From: Spirosoma sp. SC4-14
GTDB lineage: Bacteria > Bacteroidota > Bacteroidia > Cytophagales > Spirosomataceae
Reading direction: 5' to 3'
Assembly: GCF_037201965.1 (NCBI RefSeq)
Contig: NZ_CP147518.1
Coordinates: 2,479,001-2,543,000 of the forward strand
Length of the DNA stretch: 64,000 nucleotides
Numbering within the stretch: the stretch's first letter is position 1; each line of letters begins with the position of its first letter. A program made the position numbers and the translations under genes. The notes below the pieces were generated by a model. That model was not told the DNA's origin. It saw only the letters and a list, made by a program, of their open reading frames with translations, and made no database searches. Below, piece after piece: positions 18,660 to 28,023 of the stretch.

Positions 18660-19887
18660 CTCAGTGCTGGACATTGAAGAAAAAGATGCGGATAGGAATC
18701 TTCAGCGGCTTACTTAACTGCTTCATCAACCAATCTAAGAAATGTTCAATCGAGCTAAGCTGATTAACCACGCCTGAATAACCCTTGCGGAACACCGACT
18801 CCCGTGGCTGAAAGTTGCCCAATTCCTTCTTTTTCGGACGAAGCCGATGATACTGCCGAAAGCCTTCAGCGACACAGATCACGTATAACACGACGATAAT
18901 GACCACTAACAGCCTAATTTTAGCCCAGTGCTGAACGCCCAGCTCTTCTACATGGAACCCATTGCTCTTCAAATGCTTGAACAGACACTCCGTGGTCCAG
19001 CGGATGCGGTAGCGCTCAACAACGACGTGTTTGGACCAGCTTAGATTACTGATCAAGAGCACCAAAGGGTCCGCACTTTGGGCGCCATCCTGATGAGACC
19101 GAGCTACAAACTGGTAGCGGTGGCCCTCCAGGGTAAACCACTGGCTGACGGTGCGGCCCCTTAAAGCTCGCTTGAGCAAAGCACTGTAGGCCTTGCCCCC
19201 GGCGCTAATAGCCTCTTTATAAGAATCTTTGGGTAAACGGATAATAAAGTTGAGGCCACTCTGGGTTAGAAACTGCAACCAGGCTTTACCCCCGTACTCA
19301 CGATCCCCTAACAGGCAGAAGCCCTTCACGGGGTAGAGCTTCATGGCTTGCTGGAGCAAGCGTTTGCGCTGCTGCTGAGAAGAATGACCTTTCCTGGCCA
19401 AATCCATCCAGAATAAAGGCAGGCTCACCTGCCGATAGACCAGAGACAAAACCAACAACTGAATAGGTTGTTTACCTAGCTGCCAACTGGTAGCATCCAA
19501 CGTTAGGTAAAGGCTCATGGAGCGGCCATCCCAGCGTTTGATATAGCCTAAGATCCACACCAGCAGCCACTTCCACAGCCTCCGCTGGGCCACTGGATGG
19601 TCAAAGAAGCGGGTAAGTCGGCGATAGTGCGAATCCGTCTGGGTGTGCTGATTACCTAGTAGTAGCCCCATGTGGTTCTTAAGCTTGTTAAGGTTGACGG
19701 TCTCCTTGATGAGGATGGCGCAGCCGATGGCGATGAGATTTTTCAGCAGAGTCGGTGAGAGATCCTGGCCAAAATCCTTAGCTTTGTCCAAAAGCGAGGA
19801 GTGGAATCTTGTTAAGTTGGTCACGCTACAAAACAAGCATTTGCCCTCGCTTTTTCCTATTCTACTCCCTCAATGTCCAGCACTGAG
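18660..19887 (-). mobile_element. IS4-family insertion sequence, 1228 bp, inserted in wzc
   Basis: The ends are a perfect 18-bp inverted repeat: CTCAGTGCTGGACATTGA at 18660-18677 and its complement at 19870-19887. They are flanked by a 9-bp direct duplication. One intact transposase gene fills the element, and its stop codon lies inside the left inverted repeat. Perfect ends, perfect duplication, intact transposase and an exactly restorable host frame all indicate a recent insertion. No passenger gene is present. Confidence 0.95.
18661..19836 (-). CDS. IS4-family transposase
   Basis: A 391-residue DDE transposase. The first catalytic aspartate is in TLDATSWQLG and the second in LLGDREYGGKA. 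The IS4 signature Y-(2)-R-(3)-E-(6)-K is matched exactly in the segment YRIRWTTECLFKHLK, which supplies the catalytic glutamate. A basic N-terminal part precedes it. The gene reads in the same direction as the interrupted wzc, so transcription from the upstream operon could pass through it. It appears intact. Confidence 0.94.
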   Translation of the reverse strand: MFCSVTNLTRFHSSLLDKAKDFGQDLSPTLLKNLIAIGCAILIKETVNLNKLKNHMGLLLGNQHTQTDSHYRRLTRFFDHPVAQRRLWKWLLVWILGYIKRWDGRSMSLYLTLDATSWQLGKQPIQLLVLSLVYRQVSLPLFWMDLARKGHSSQQQRKRLLQQAMKLYPVKGFCLLGDREYGGKAWLQFLTQSGLNFIIRLPKDSYKEAISAGGKAYSALLKRALRGRTVSQWFTLEGHRYQFVARSHQDGAQSADPLVLLISNLSWSKHVVVERYRIRWTTECLFKHLKSNGFHVEELGVQHWAKIRLLVVIIVVLYVICVAEGFRQYHRLRPKKKELGNFQPRESVFRKGYSGVVNQLSSIEHFLDWLMKQLSKPLKIPIRIFFFNVQH

Positions 19888-20482
19888 GGAAAACTCTGGT
19901 AATAACAGGTTCCAGCTTGTTATTCAGTGGTTTCCTGGTAAAAATGCGTAACTGTCCGTAAGGGGTTCGAATACTTTGATTAATGGGGTAGACCTGCCCG
20001 TTTAGCTGAACGGTATTGCTAGTTGGAAAGGTAAAGGTTAATTCTTCCTCATATAACGTAGGATTGGCTTTCTCAACAATCAGTCGTATAGGTGATTCCC
20101 CATAAATTTCTTTTTTGGAAGTGCTGGTAGGATTATAATAGCGAACATCGAGGCCTAACTTTTTGGCAACCCGATCCATCATCGTGAATGATTTGAGGAT
20201 CTCCATTTCATTGTCAACCACTTTATTGCTGCTAAAGAGATCGAGCTCTTTCAGCATAGGAGCATCGGAAATACCTTTCTTTTCATCTTTAATTAACAGA
20301 CTGGCCTGCACCTTATAAACAGGTGGTTGATAGAGAAGATATATGTAAGCAGCCACTAAGGCCAGCACAAGCGAAAGAACAAACCAGGGCCAATAGCGAA
20401 GGTATCGCAGTAGCATGGCCCGAAGATCGGCTTGAGGTTCTAAATCATAGACCTGATATGGTGTGTAGGAATTGGGAACCAT
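19862..20482 (-). pseudogene. wzc: Wzc-type polysaccharide co-polymerase, N-terminal part (gene split by IS)
   Basis: The promoter-proximal half of the split gene: residues 1-198 are native and the last eight (PQCWTLRE region) and the stop come from the IS end. It contains the cytoplasmic N-terminus, the first membrane helix (WFVLSLVLALVAAYIYLLY, about residues 33-51), and the start of the Wzz chain-length domain (KVQASLLIKDEKKG). It lacks the second helix and the kinase. Starts 11 bp after the OPX gene stop. A Wzz fragment without its C-terminal helix is unlikely to form the normal periplasmic oligomer, although it could still interfere with other co-polymerases. Confidence 0.92.
19888..19896. 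repeat. Target site duplication, right copy
   Basis: GGAAAACTC, identical to 18651-18659, directly follows the right end of the IS inside the wzc reading frame. Confidence 0.93.
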
Positions 20483-20493
20483 GTTTTTGGGTG

Positions 20494-21300
20494 TTAAAAA
20501 CGGCTAATAATAATGGCGATAAAGGATAGTCCACTGATTATTATTGGTAAAACCTGATAAATACGGTCAGCACTGGCTACCCGTGCGCTACCTGGTTCTA
20601 CATACACAATATCATTTGGGCGGAGATAATAATAGGGCGACTTAAAGACATCGCGTCGGGTAAGATCGACGCGGTTGAACGTGCGCTGGCCATTTTCCTC
20701 GCGAATAATCAGGACATTATTCCGTCGGCCATATATCGTAATATCACCAGCCAGTCCCAGAGCTGCCGGTAGTGATATCTGTTCGTTTGGAATCGAAAAC
20801 AGCGAGGGGCGGGCCACTTCGCCAGATACCGAAATCTGAAAATTAAGGTTTCTTACATTAACAGTTGGTTCTTTCAAATAATCGAGCAACTTCTGGCGAA
20901 TCTCCTTTGCTGCCTGGGTGTTTGTCAGGCCTCGAACAGTTTGTTTTCCAATTAGTGGAAGCTCAATCTGCCCTTCTTCATCCACCAGATAGCCTGGCGT
21001 ATATTGTATGGGTGTTGTTGGGGCAATTGAACTGGGTGAACCCGCGCGTTCCGATGTGGCAATGACAGCATATGGATTAAAGAAGGCCGTTGCTTCGGGG
21101 CTTAGGCTACTTACCTGCACCGAAAGTACATCGCCCGATTTAATAATTGGTATAAAGCGTGGGGCCAAAGCAATGGTGTCGTGTCCACCTTCAGTTTTCT
21201 GATATAGTGCCAGTTGTTTGCTGGATATGCAACTCCCTGCCAAGAGACTTAAACTAATAAACCAATATCCTGTATAGGCGCGCAGTACGCGTAACTTCAT
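20494..21300 (-). CDS. Polysaccharide export lipoprotein (Wza/OPX family)
   Basis: A 268-residue outer-membrane polysaccharide export protein. A signal peptide ends in a lipobox LAGSC (lipidated cysteine 24). The Poly_export domain follows (IIKSGDVLSVQVSSLSPEA, about residues 52-130), then SLBB domains (VSGEVARPSLFSIPNEQ, about 160-225). A C-terminal hydrophobic segment (YQVLPIIISGLSFIAIIIS) would form the outer-membrane helix ring. It is the first gene of the minus-strand operon and pairs with the Wzc co-polymerase to form the trans-envelope export channel. It appears intact. Confidence 0.92.
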   Translation of the reverse strand: MKLRVLRAYTGYWFISLSLLAGSCISSKQLALYQKTEGGHDTIALAPRFIPIIKSGDVLSVQVSSLSPEATAFFNPYAVIATSERAGSPSSIAPTTPIQYTPGYLVDEEGQIELPLIGKQTVRGLTNTQAAKEIRQKLLDYLKEPTVNVRNLNFQISVSGEVARPSLFSIPNEQISLPAALGLAGDITIYGRRNNVLIIREENGQRTFNRVDLTRRDVFKSPYYYLRPNDIVYVEPGSARVASADRIYQVLPIIISGLSFIAIIISRF

Positions 21301-22251
21301 AACGAATTGTCAATTAGCAATTGAAATAAAACCTGAAAAAGAGTACCGACGCCCCTTATGAGCTATCTGTGCAGAAAAAAGACGATGAACTTACAGATGA
21401 ATGTCCATGAAGAAATTGCTTACCAAGCCATCTGATGGCTTACATCCTGCGTAGCTGTTTCGTCGATATTTCTTTCCGAAAATTCTGTCAATAAAGTTTA
21501 GAATACGCGTTAAGAATATGTCATATGTGTCCCGGTTTAGATAGAAGAATAGACAAAATTATTAAAAAAACATTAGAAAAAGGTTTATTGATAGGTAAAT
21601 TTTATTTAAAAAACAGTATATATAATTTGTAGAATATATTTAGTTTGTAGGCGATATGGGTGTATAGGATATACTAGATATTCGGGTAATTAGCGCTGAA
21701 AAGCAACTGACACAGTAGTAAACCAATGCGGTTTTTGGGAGCCGGTTAATCCTATTGAAAAAGCAGGAAAAGCAACGGCAACGAAGCATTTTTGGTGCTC
21801 TGGCAACTGTAAGCTAAAATTGATGGTAGCGTATGAACGCCAGACTAGCTGAAAAGCAGCGATTGGCACCTTGTAATAAACGTTCGCCAGAGAAAAAAGA
21901 AAGGGGGGCAGGAAAGAGGAACAGGCCAACAATAGAAGATCGGCTACTACCTCTAAGCTAGTCTGATGTAATCTGCTTTTCAACGCTAGCAGGTCAGGCT
22001 GGATTGAAGAAGATCGGCATTAGTGAAATAATAATGATTTGAACTTAATCAAAAGCAAGATAAGAAGCCAGGTGTCAGCCTAATAAATAAGCTGCACGAT
22101 TCTTTATTATGCTGACACCTGGGCGGTTGCTGACTGCGTAATGGTCGGATAGTTAGAGCACAATTGTTGAACGAATTGGTGTGCTGTTGATACGCAATCT
22201 GTATAGACTGTTGTACTTACAACACACCAGAACTTGATAGTGCTACATTGA
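21301..22251. other. 951-bp non-coding region upstream of the polysaccharide operon
   Basis: No recognisable gene. A 97-codon minus-strand frame (21690-21983) has no family resemblance and is not reported as a gene. The part next to the operon should hold its promoter and an untranslated leader. A single -7-like TAATTTTG is present on the minus strand at 21561-21554, without a clear -33 partner. UpxY-type regulation in other Bacteroidota acts on such leaders, so a long leader here would be expected. The far end contains the hairpin at 22068-22122. Confidence 0.5.
22068..22122. repeat. 20-bp inverted repeat between the GH92 gene and the polysaccharide operon
   Basis: Arms 22068-22087 and 22103-22122 match at 19 of 20 positions with a 15-nt loop. 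It lies about 130 bp downstream of the GH92 gene stop. No T-run follows on either strand, so a role as terminator is only possible. Confidence 0.6.
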
Positions 22252-24540
22252 TTATTTTCTGGGGGGGCTGGCCGTCATATAAAAGGTTAGTTTTCCTCCC
22301 TTCATAATATCAGAATGAGAAATTGTTGGCTGGGTGAGCAATTTTCCGTTCAGAAGTGCTTTTTGTACATATATATTTTTATCGCTCTGATTAACTGCTT
22401 CAATCGTAAAAACCCGACCATTTTCGAGCTGTAAGTGGGCACTTTTTACTGAAGGACTTCCTAATGAGTAGTCTTCTGACCCAGGTGCAACCGGATAAAA
22501 ACCCATTGAGGAGAACATATACCACGCACTCATCTGACCGCAGTCGTCATTGCCTCCCAAACCGTCGGGTGTGGGTTTATACTGCCTGTTGAGAATCATG
22601 CGGACGCGCTCCTGGGTTTTCCAGGGTTGGCCTGCCCAATTGTATAGATAGGCAACGTGATGAGCGGGTTCATTGCCATGAATATAGCCGCCAATAATTC
22701 CTTCGCGCGTGATGTCTTCGGTTTCGGCAAAAAACTTGTCGGGCAGATTCATGGCGAAGAGGGTGTCGAGTCGGGCGGCAAATGTCCTGGGCCCTCCCAT
22801 ATACTGAATTAGTGTGGCTGGGTCCTGTGGAACAAAAAAGCTAAAGTTCCAGGAGTTGCCTTCGATAAAGCCCTGTCCGTGGGTGCTATATACATCGAAC
22901 TCTTTTTTGAAACTGCCATCGGCCAGACGTGGGCGCATGAAACCAATCGATTTGTCGAAGACATTTTGCCAGTTTTCAGCACGTTTCCGGTACGTTTCAT
23001 ACACATCAGGCCGATTTAGCTTTTTGGCTAATTGGGCAATACACCAGTCATCATAAGCATATTCGAGCGTATTGGAGACGGATGTGCCGTTGGCTGTTGA
23101 TGGGATATAGCCCCGGTCGATATAGTCGCCAATACCTTCATAATCGCGATGGTTTGCGGTGGCGATGCAGGCATCCAGCGCTTTTTGGGCGTCACCTGTG
23201 TAAACTCCTTTAATGATGGCATCGGCCAGGACCGATACGCTGTGATAGCCACTCATACACCAGTTTTCATTGGCATAGTGCGACCAGATCGGCAGCATTT
23301 TTAACGTACTCTGATCGTAATGCTTCAGCATGGATTGTACCATGTCGTTGTTGCGACTGGGCTGAATCAGGTTGAAAAATGGGTGCAATGCCCGATAAGT
23401 ATCCCAGAGCGAAAATGTGGTGTAATTGGTGAAGCCAGTTGCCTGATGAATACCCTGATCCAGACCCTTGTACTGGCCATTGGTGTCCATATAGGTTGTT
23501 GGGTTCACAAAAGCATGGTAGAGCGAGGTATAAAAATTGATCTTGTCGGGTTCCGACGCGTCAATCAGGATTTTGTTTAGCTCCCGGTTCCAATCGGCCT
23601 GCGCTTTAGCTTTTATCTGATCAAAGTTCCAGTGTGGAATTTCGGCCTGCATATTGGCCAGGGCATTTTCCTGACTCACGGGCGATAAGGCCATTTTTAG
23701 CTTTACCTGTTCACCCTCATTTGTATCGAAATCGAAATACATCCGAATGCGTTTGCCCGCTATTTCCGGGAAATTTCGGGTCTGGTCGAATTTGCGCCAG
23801 AATCCCTTATAAACCTGTGGCTTATCGAGGGTTTTCTGTCCGTATGATTTAAACGGTTTGGAGAACGACAGCGCAAAATAAACCGTCCGGGTGCGGGCCC
23901 AGCCGTTGGTTTGCCGGAAACCGGTAATGAGGGTGTCGTTTATGACACGTACAAATGTCCAGACAACTTTATCGTCGTAGTTGTAGATGCCATGCGCCAG
24001 ATCCAGAATAATGTGCGACTGATCGGATTTGGGAAAGGTGTACTGATGGAAGCCAACCCGATTGGAGGCCGTAAGTTCAGCCAGAATAGCGTGATCGTCG
24101 AGCTTGACTTTATAATAACCTGCTTCGGCTACTTCATTCGTATGCGAAAAGGCCGATCGGTAGCCGCTTTTTGGATCGGATGCCACACCTGGATTTAACT
24201 GTAGCATACCCTGCGTTGGCATGATCAGGAAATCTCCCAAATCGGAGTGGCCTGTGCCGCTAAAATGCGTATGACTAAAACCAACAATAGTTTTGTCTTC
24301 GTATTTATAACCTGCGCAATAGTTATAAACGTTACCGTTATACTTGCCGTTGAACTCGTAGGATAAGGTATCGGAATCGGGGCTCAGTTGTACGGCTCCG
24401 AAAGGAACTGTAGCACCTGGAAAAGTATGCCCCATTTTTTCGGTACCGATTAGCGGATGGACATAGGGAACCAGATTCTGTTGGGCGAAGGAAAGAAAAA
24501 CAAGAAACTGAAAAAGGATAGTAAGGCTAACTTTTGTCAT
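22252..24540 (-). CDS. GH92-family alpha-mannosidase
   Basis: A 762-residue exported glycoside hydrolase. Signal peptide residues 1-19 end in SFAQ. The mature protein starts with the GH92 hallmark VHPLIGTEKMGHTFPGATVP. The catalytic (alpha/alpha)6 domain contains the typical GNDDCGQMSAWYMFSSMGFYP near residue 680. GH92 enzymes are calcium-dependent exo-alpha-mannosidases acting on mannans or N-glycans, usually in the periplasm or on the surface of Bacteroidota. It stands alone here, without a SusCD pair, and diverges from the lipoprotein gene at 24852. Confidence 0.94.
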   Translation of the reverse strand: MTKVSLTILFQFLVFLSFAQQNLVPYVHPLIGTEKMGHTFPGATVPFGAVQLSPDSDTLSYEFNGKYNGNVYNYCAGYKYEDKTIVGFSHTHFSGTGHSDLGDFLIMPTQGMLQLNPGVASDPKSGYRSAFSHTNEVAEAGYYKVKLDDHAILAELTASNRVGFHQYTFPKSDQSHIILDLAHGIYNYDDKVVWTFVRVINDTLITGFRQTNGWARTRTVYFALSFSKPFKSYGQKTLDKPQVYKGFWRKFDQTRNFPEIAGKRIRMYFDFDTNEGEQVKLKMALSPVSQENALANMQAEIPHWNFDQIKAKAQADWNRELNKILIDASEPDKINFYTSLYHAFVNPTTYMDTNGQYKGLDQGIHQATGFTNYTTFSLWDTYRALHPFFNLIQPSRNNDMVQSMLKHYDQSTLKMLPIWSHYANENWCMSGYHSVSVLADAIIKGVYTGDAQKALDACIATANHRDYEGIGDYIDRGYIPSTANGTSVSNTLEYAYDDWCIAQLAKKLNRPDVYETYRKRAENWQNVFDKSIGFMRPRLADGSFKKEFDVYSTHGQGFIEGNSWNFSFFVPQDPATLIQYMGGPRTFAARLDTLFAMNLPDKFFAETEDITREGIIGGYIHGNEPAHHVAYLYNWAGQPWKTQERVRMILNRQYKPTPDGLGGNDDCGQMSAWYMFSSMGFYPVAPGSEDYSLGSPSVKSAHLQLENGRVFTIEAVNQSDKNIYVQKALLNGKLLTQPTISHSDIMKGGKLTFYMTASPPRK

Positions 24541-24851
24541 TTTTTGAGGAGATACTCATTAACGAACAATCAAAGGCTAAAAGGTACGAAATCATGGGAT
24601 AAACGCCTATTTTAGATGAGCAATAATGCCCACTGGCTCGCTTTATGAACCAATGCAGTGTGCCTTTGTGCAGTATTGTTTGCAAACCACATTTAGGTTA
24701 CTATTTTAGTGCGGCTATCCTGCGAACAAACGAACAGAACCGAAAATGGGTCTTACATTACTGAAACTTGTTAGTTGGCATTGAGTACTGGTATCAGGGG
24801 CCTGTTTAGCTTTCCCCATCACCAGAGGCTACTGTCGTTTGTCTGTTTATT
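24541..24851. other. Divergent promoter region between the GH92 gene and the lipoprotein gene
   Basis: 311 bp without a coding frame. Both flanking genes point outwards, so promoters for both must lie here. No clear -33/-7 pair, operator or hairpin was seen. Confidence 0.4.
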
Positions 24852-26492
24852 ATGAAATATTACGCTCCTGCTATTACCTCCCTGTTTCTGTGCCTGTTAT
24901 TGACAAGTCTATGGAATTGTAAGGATGCTCCTTTGCCCGACCCGGTTTTGGGCGGAGGTACTGGTACCCCTAACCCGCCACCAGTTGTGGTGCCACCAGC
25001 GATCCCTGTTTCATCGAGTACGGTTGGCCCCTTCACCTATACAGTTCCTGCGGAGACGGCCAACTGGCTAAGTTATAATTCGAATCAGGTACCGCATGGA
25101 GCCATTGGGGCTACTACGGTTCAGGAGTCGTCTACGCTACGGCTGGAGGTTCGGAAAGAGTATGGAGGATCAATTCAGATTTATGATAAAGTAACAGGAC
25201 AGTATCTGATCAATTTTTATGATAAAGGACGGGAGTCGGGTATGGGATCTTATGCCGGGCCGCGTTCATTTGCCGACGATTCGCCCCGCTGGAAAGGCAT
25301 TGGCTACAATCCGTTGCAGGCCGGTGACGACGGGGGAAATCCGTCGCCAGTATTGTTTCATGGACTCATCAACGGATATATCTATACCAAAACTCAATGT
25401 CTGTCGTGGCCTCATCAGAATGCCCGTTTGTTACCATTCTTTTATGAGCAGTGGGTTCGGCTCGATGAAAATAAAGTGTACGTAAAAGTACGACTCACTC
25501 AACAACGTCCCGACAAAACGTTCTATACGTTTGAAGAACAGGAGTGGCCGTTCATGATGATCAATGGTGCCCGATCGGTTCGCTTCTATAATGGCTCTGC
25601 CCCGTTTACCTATGGTCCTACCATTGCTTCTGATGGAGTGGAGCGAGTGCAGAACGGCCTGCCGATTTCTCAACAATCAAATTCATTTCAGATTACGGAG
25701 CCCTGGCAAGCCGTCGAAATCGGTTCGGGCCGGTTTATTGGGCTTTGTGCACCTATGTATTACCGCGTAAACTATAATGTGGCAGCTATCACTGCCAAGG
25801 ATAACTGGGAAGGGGGCAATACAATAACCTATGTTGGTGGCCGGCTTTTCGATCCGTTGGACAGCGATAACACGATATATAAAGAATATACATTTGTGGT
25901 TGGCTCTGAAAACCAGATTCGGGAGTATGCGTATTCGCAGTCGCGCTCGGCTAAGCCCGACTTCATTTTCGATAAGGCGCATGGTCGTAATAGCTGGTAT
26001 GTGTTCGATGGGGGGCATGACCAGAAAGAACCCTTTCAGACCGATAACTGGAAAGTGACCTACGATGGTCATATCGACAATGGCCCTTTAGATGCTCGGG
26101 GAACCAAACTAATGTCGCCAGCAGGGAGCTGGCGGGCAGCCGACATCGATACGCTCTATATTCAGATGGGTTATACTGGTCCCGAAAGCCAACTAAATCT
26201 GGTCTGGTTGCTGAATGGCCAAACCCCCGATGCGATAGACCCTAATTACCCGACCCAGAACGCTATTCGTTTTTGGCGGGGTGCACGCTCGGCCAACGAT
26301 CAGTATGTGCCAATTCCAGTTATCAACGACGGTAAAATCCGGACCTATAAACTTCCCGTAAAAGGGCATCCGCAATGGATCGATGTGATTCAGCAGTTCG
26401 AAATTGCGCATCAGGCTGGCACTGCCGTTATTCAGCCCGGTGAAGTGGTAGAACTTGTTTATTTTGGGGCAACCAATCCCAATAGTTTATAA
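24852..26492 (+). CDS. Predicted surface lipoprotein of unknown function
   Basis: I do not recognise the family. The 546-residue protein starts with a hydrophobic signal and a cysteine at position 23 followed by KDAP. This resembles the Bacteroidota lipoprotein export signal (acidic or lysine residues just after the cysteine), so surface exposure is plausible. A proline/glycine-rich linker (residues about 33-52) precedes a long beta-rich domain with many aromatic residues (for example GNTITYVGG, RNSWYVFDGGHDQ). That composition suits a carbohydrate-binding or polysaccharide-active fold, but no catalytic motif was identified. It diverges from the GH92 gene and precedes two M16 peptidases; neither neighbour fixes its role. 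Confidence 0.75.
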   Translation: MKYYAPAITSLFLCLLLTSLWNCKDAPLPDPVLGGGTGTPNPPPVVVPPAIPVSSSTVGPFTYTVPAETANWLSYNSNQVPHGAIGATTVQESSTLRLEVRKEYGGSIQIYDKVTGQYLINFYDKGRESGMGSYAGPRSFADDSPRWKGIGYNPLQAGDDGGNPSPVLFHGLINGYIYTKTQCLSWPHQNARLLPFFYEQWVRLDENKVYVKVRLTQQRPDKTFYTFEEQEWPFMMINGARSVRFYNGSAPFTYGPTIASDGVERVQNGLPISQQSNSFQITEPWQAVEIGSGRFIGLCAPMYYRVNYNVAAITAKDNWEGGNTITYVGGRLFDPLDSDNTIYKEYTFVVGSENQIREYAYSQSRSAKPDFIFDKAHGRNSWYVFDGGHDQKEPFQTDNWKVTYDGHIDNGPLDARGTKLMSPAGSWRAADIDTLYIQMGYTGPESQLNLVWLLNGQTPDAIDPNYPTQNAIRFWRGARSANDQYVPIPVINDGKIRTYKLPVKGHPQWIDVIQQFEIAHQAGTAVIQPGEVVELVYFGATNPNSL

Positions 26493-26599
26493 AGGCTTGG
26501 GTGCCCAGGCAACGTTGTGCCGGTTTTGCCGCTCTTTAGCCCGAACAGCATTTTTTTATCTGTTGCTACTCCACTATTTTTCTGTTTAAAACCATTCTC

Positions 26600-27943
26600 A
26601 TGAACAAACGAATCGGGCTGTTGGTCGGGTTGACACTTTCGGTGGGTGTCGTACTGGCACAAAATAAGCCTAAGCCAGAAGATGTGCAGACATTCACACT
26701 CAAAAACGGCATGAAATTTCTGGTCCTCGAAGACCATTCTATTCCCAACGCTAACTTCTATACTTTCTGGAAAGTTGGTGCCCGCAATGAAGTACATGGT
26801 ATTACGGGCCTGTCGCATTTTTTTGAGCACATGATGTTCAACGGTGCCAAAAAATACGGTCCTAAACAGTTCGACCGCGTCATGGAAGCCAACGGTGGCT
26901 CCAACAATGCCTACACAACCGAAAATACAACTGTTTATACTGACTGGTTTCAGAGTGGTGCCCTCGAAACAATTTTCGATCTGGAAGCCGACCGCATCCG
27001 CGACCTGGCAATTGATCCAAAAATGGTTCAGAGCGAGCGGGGCGTTGTATTGTCTGAACGTAGTACGGGGTTGGAAAATAGTAACTATCGGGTTATCAAC
27101 GAACTGGTGAAGTCGGTAGCTTTTGTCGAACATCCATATATGTTTCCGGTCATTGGCTTTGAGTCGGATATTAAAAAATGGACACAGGCCGATCTGGAAA
27201 AATACTTCAAGACCTACTACTCGCCCAATAATGCTGTTGCGGTGGTTGTAGGCGACGTATCGGCTGCTCAGGTCAGAAAACTGGCTGAACACTATATTGA
27301 GCCTATTCCGGCGCAAAAACTTCCCGATAGCCTGCGTACAGTTGAACCACTGCAGAATGGGGAGCGACGGGTAACAACTTATAAAGACATTGCAACGCCC
27401 AATATTTTGCTGGCCTATCATACGCCCGAAGCCCGGCATCCCGACTATTATGCGCTCGATCTGCTGAGTGGTGTGCTGAGTTCGGGGAATTCGTCGCGAC
27501 TGGTAAAGTCGCTCGTGCTCGATTCAACCATTGCGTCGCGGGTGTTCACTAACTTCAGCGAGTCGTTCGATCCCAATCTGTTCTACGTATATGCGATTGC
27601 GGCCAGCAACGTATCGGCCGAGCAACTGGAACGTTCGGTTGAATATCAGATCGAAAAGATTGTCAATGAAGGTATTACGGATACGGAACTGCAAAAACTG
27701 AAGAACCAGAAACTGATGGAGTTTTACCATACCATGGAAAGTATCAATGGTAAAGCAAACTCGCTCGGGACGTATGAATTGTTTTTCGGTGATTACAAAA
27801 AACTCTACGAGGCTCCCTCGCTTTATGAGAAGGTGACGAAGGAAGATGTGCAGCGGGTGGCAAAAACGTACCTCAATGCCCGTAACCGAACCGTAGGTTA
27901 TCTGCTACCTCAGCCCAAAGAAAATCCGGTAAAAAATAACTAG
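26600..27943 (+). CDS. M16-family zinc peptidase, catalytic subunit
   Basis: An exported metallopeptidase of 447 residues. The signal peptide ends near LAQ (about residue 21). The inverted zinc motif HxxEH is present as LSHFFEHMMF (about residue 73). The distal glutamate is expected in the segment QSERGVVLSE, about 75 residues later. The M16 fold is a pair of homologous domains. The next gene encodes a similar protein lacking the motif; in M16B systems such pairs form a heterodimer in which one chain binds zinc. Substrate unknown, probably periplasmic peptides. Confidence 0.93.
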   Translation: MNKRIGLLVGLTLSVGVVLAQNKPKPEDVQTFTLKNGMKFLVLEDHSIPNANFYTFWKVGARNEVHGITGLSHFFEHMMFNGAKKYGPKQFDRVMEANGGSNNAYTTENTTVYTDWFQSGALETIFDLEADRIRDLAIDPKMVQSERGVVLSERSTGLENSNYRVINELVKSVAFVEHPYMFPVIGFESDIKKWTQADLEKYFKTYYSPNNAVAVVVGDVSAAQVRKLAEHYIEPIPAQKLPDSLRTVEPLQNGERRVTTYKDIATPNILLAYHTPEARHPDYYALDLLSGVLSSGNSSRLVKSLVLDSTIASRVFTNFSESFDPNLFYVYAIAASNVSAEQLERSVEYQIEKIVNEGITDTELQKLKNQKLMEFYHTMESINGKANSLGTYELFFGDYKKLYEAPSLYEKVTKEDVQRVAKTYLNARNRTVGYLLPQPKENPVKNN

Positions 27944-28023
27944 CTCTACATATCTTTTAAGACCAAAAAAGTTTCACAAACCTTTTGGTCTGGTTTGTAC
28001 TGCATTTTATCAAGACATTAAAA

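Noticed and set aside
21690..21983. 97-codon minus-strand open frame upstream of the polysaccharide operon
   Set aside because: No family resemblance and no conserved motif; composition looks like random translation of non-coding DNA.
26459..27439. 326-codon open frame antisense to the first M16 peptidase gene
   Set aside because: Fully overlaps a gene with strong family motifs and has no recognisable features itself.
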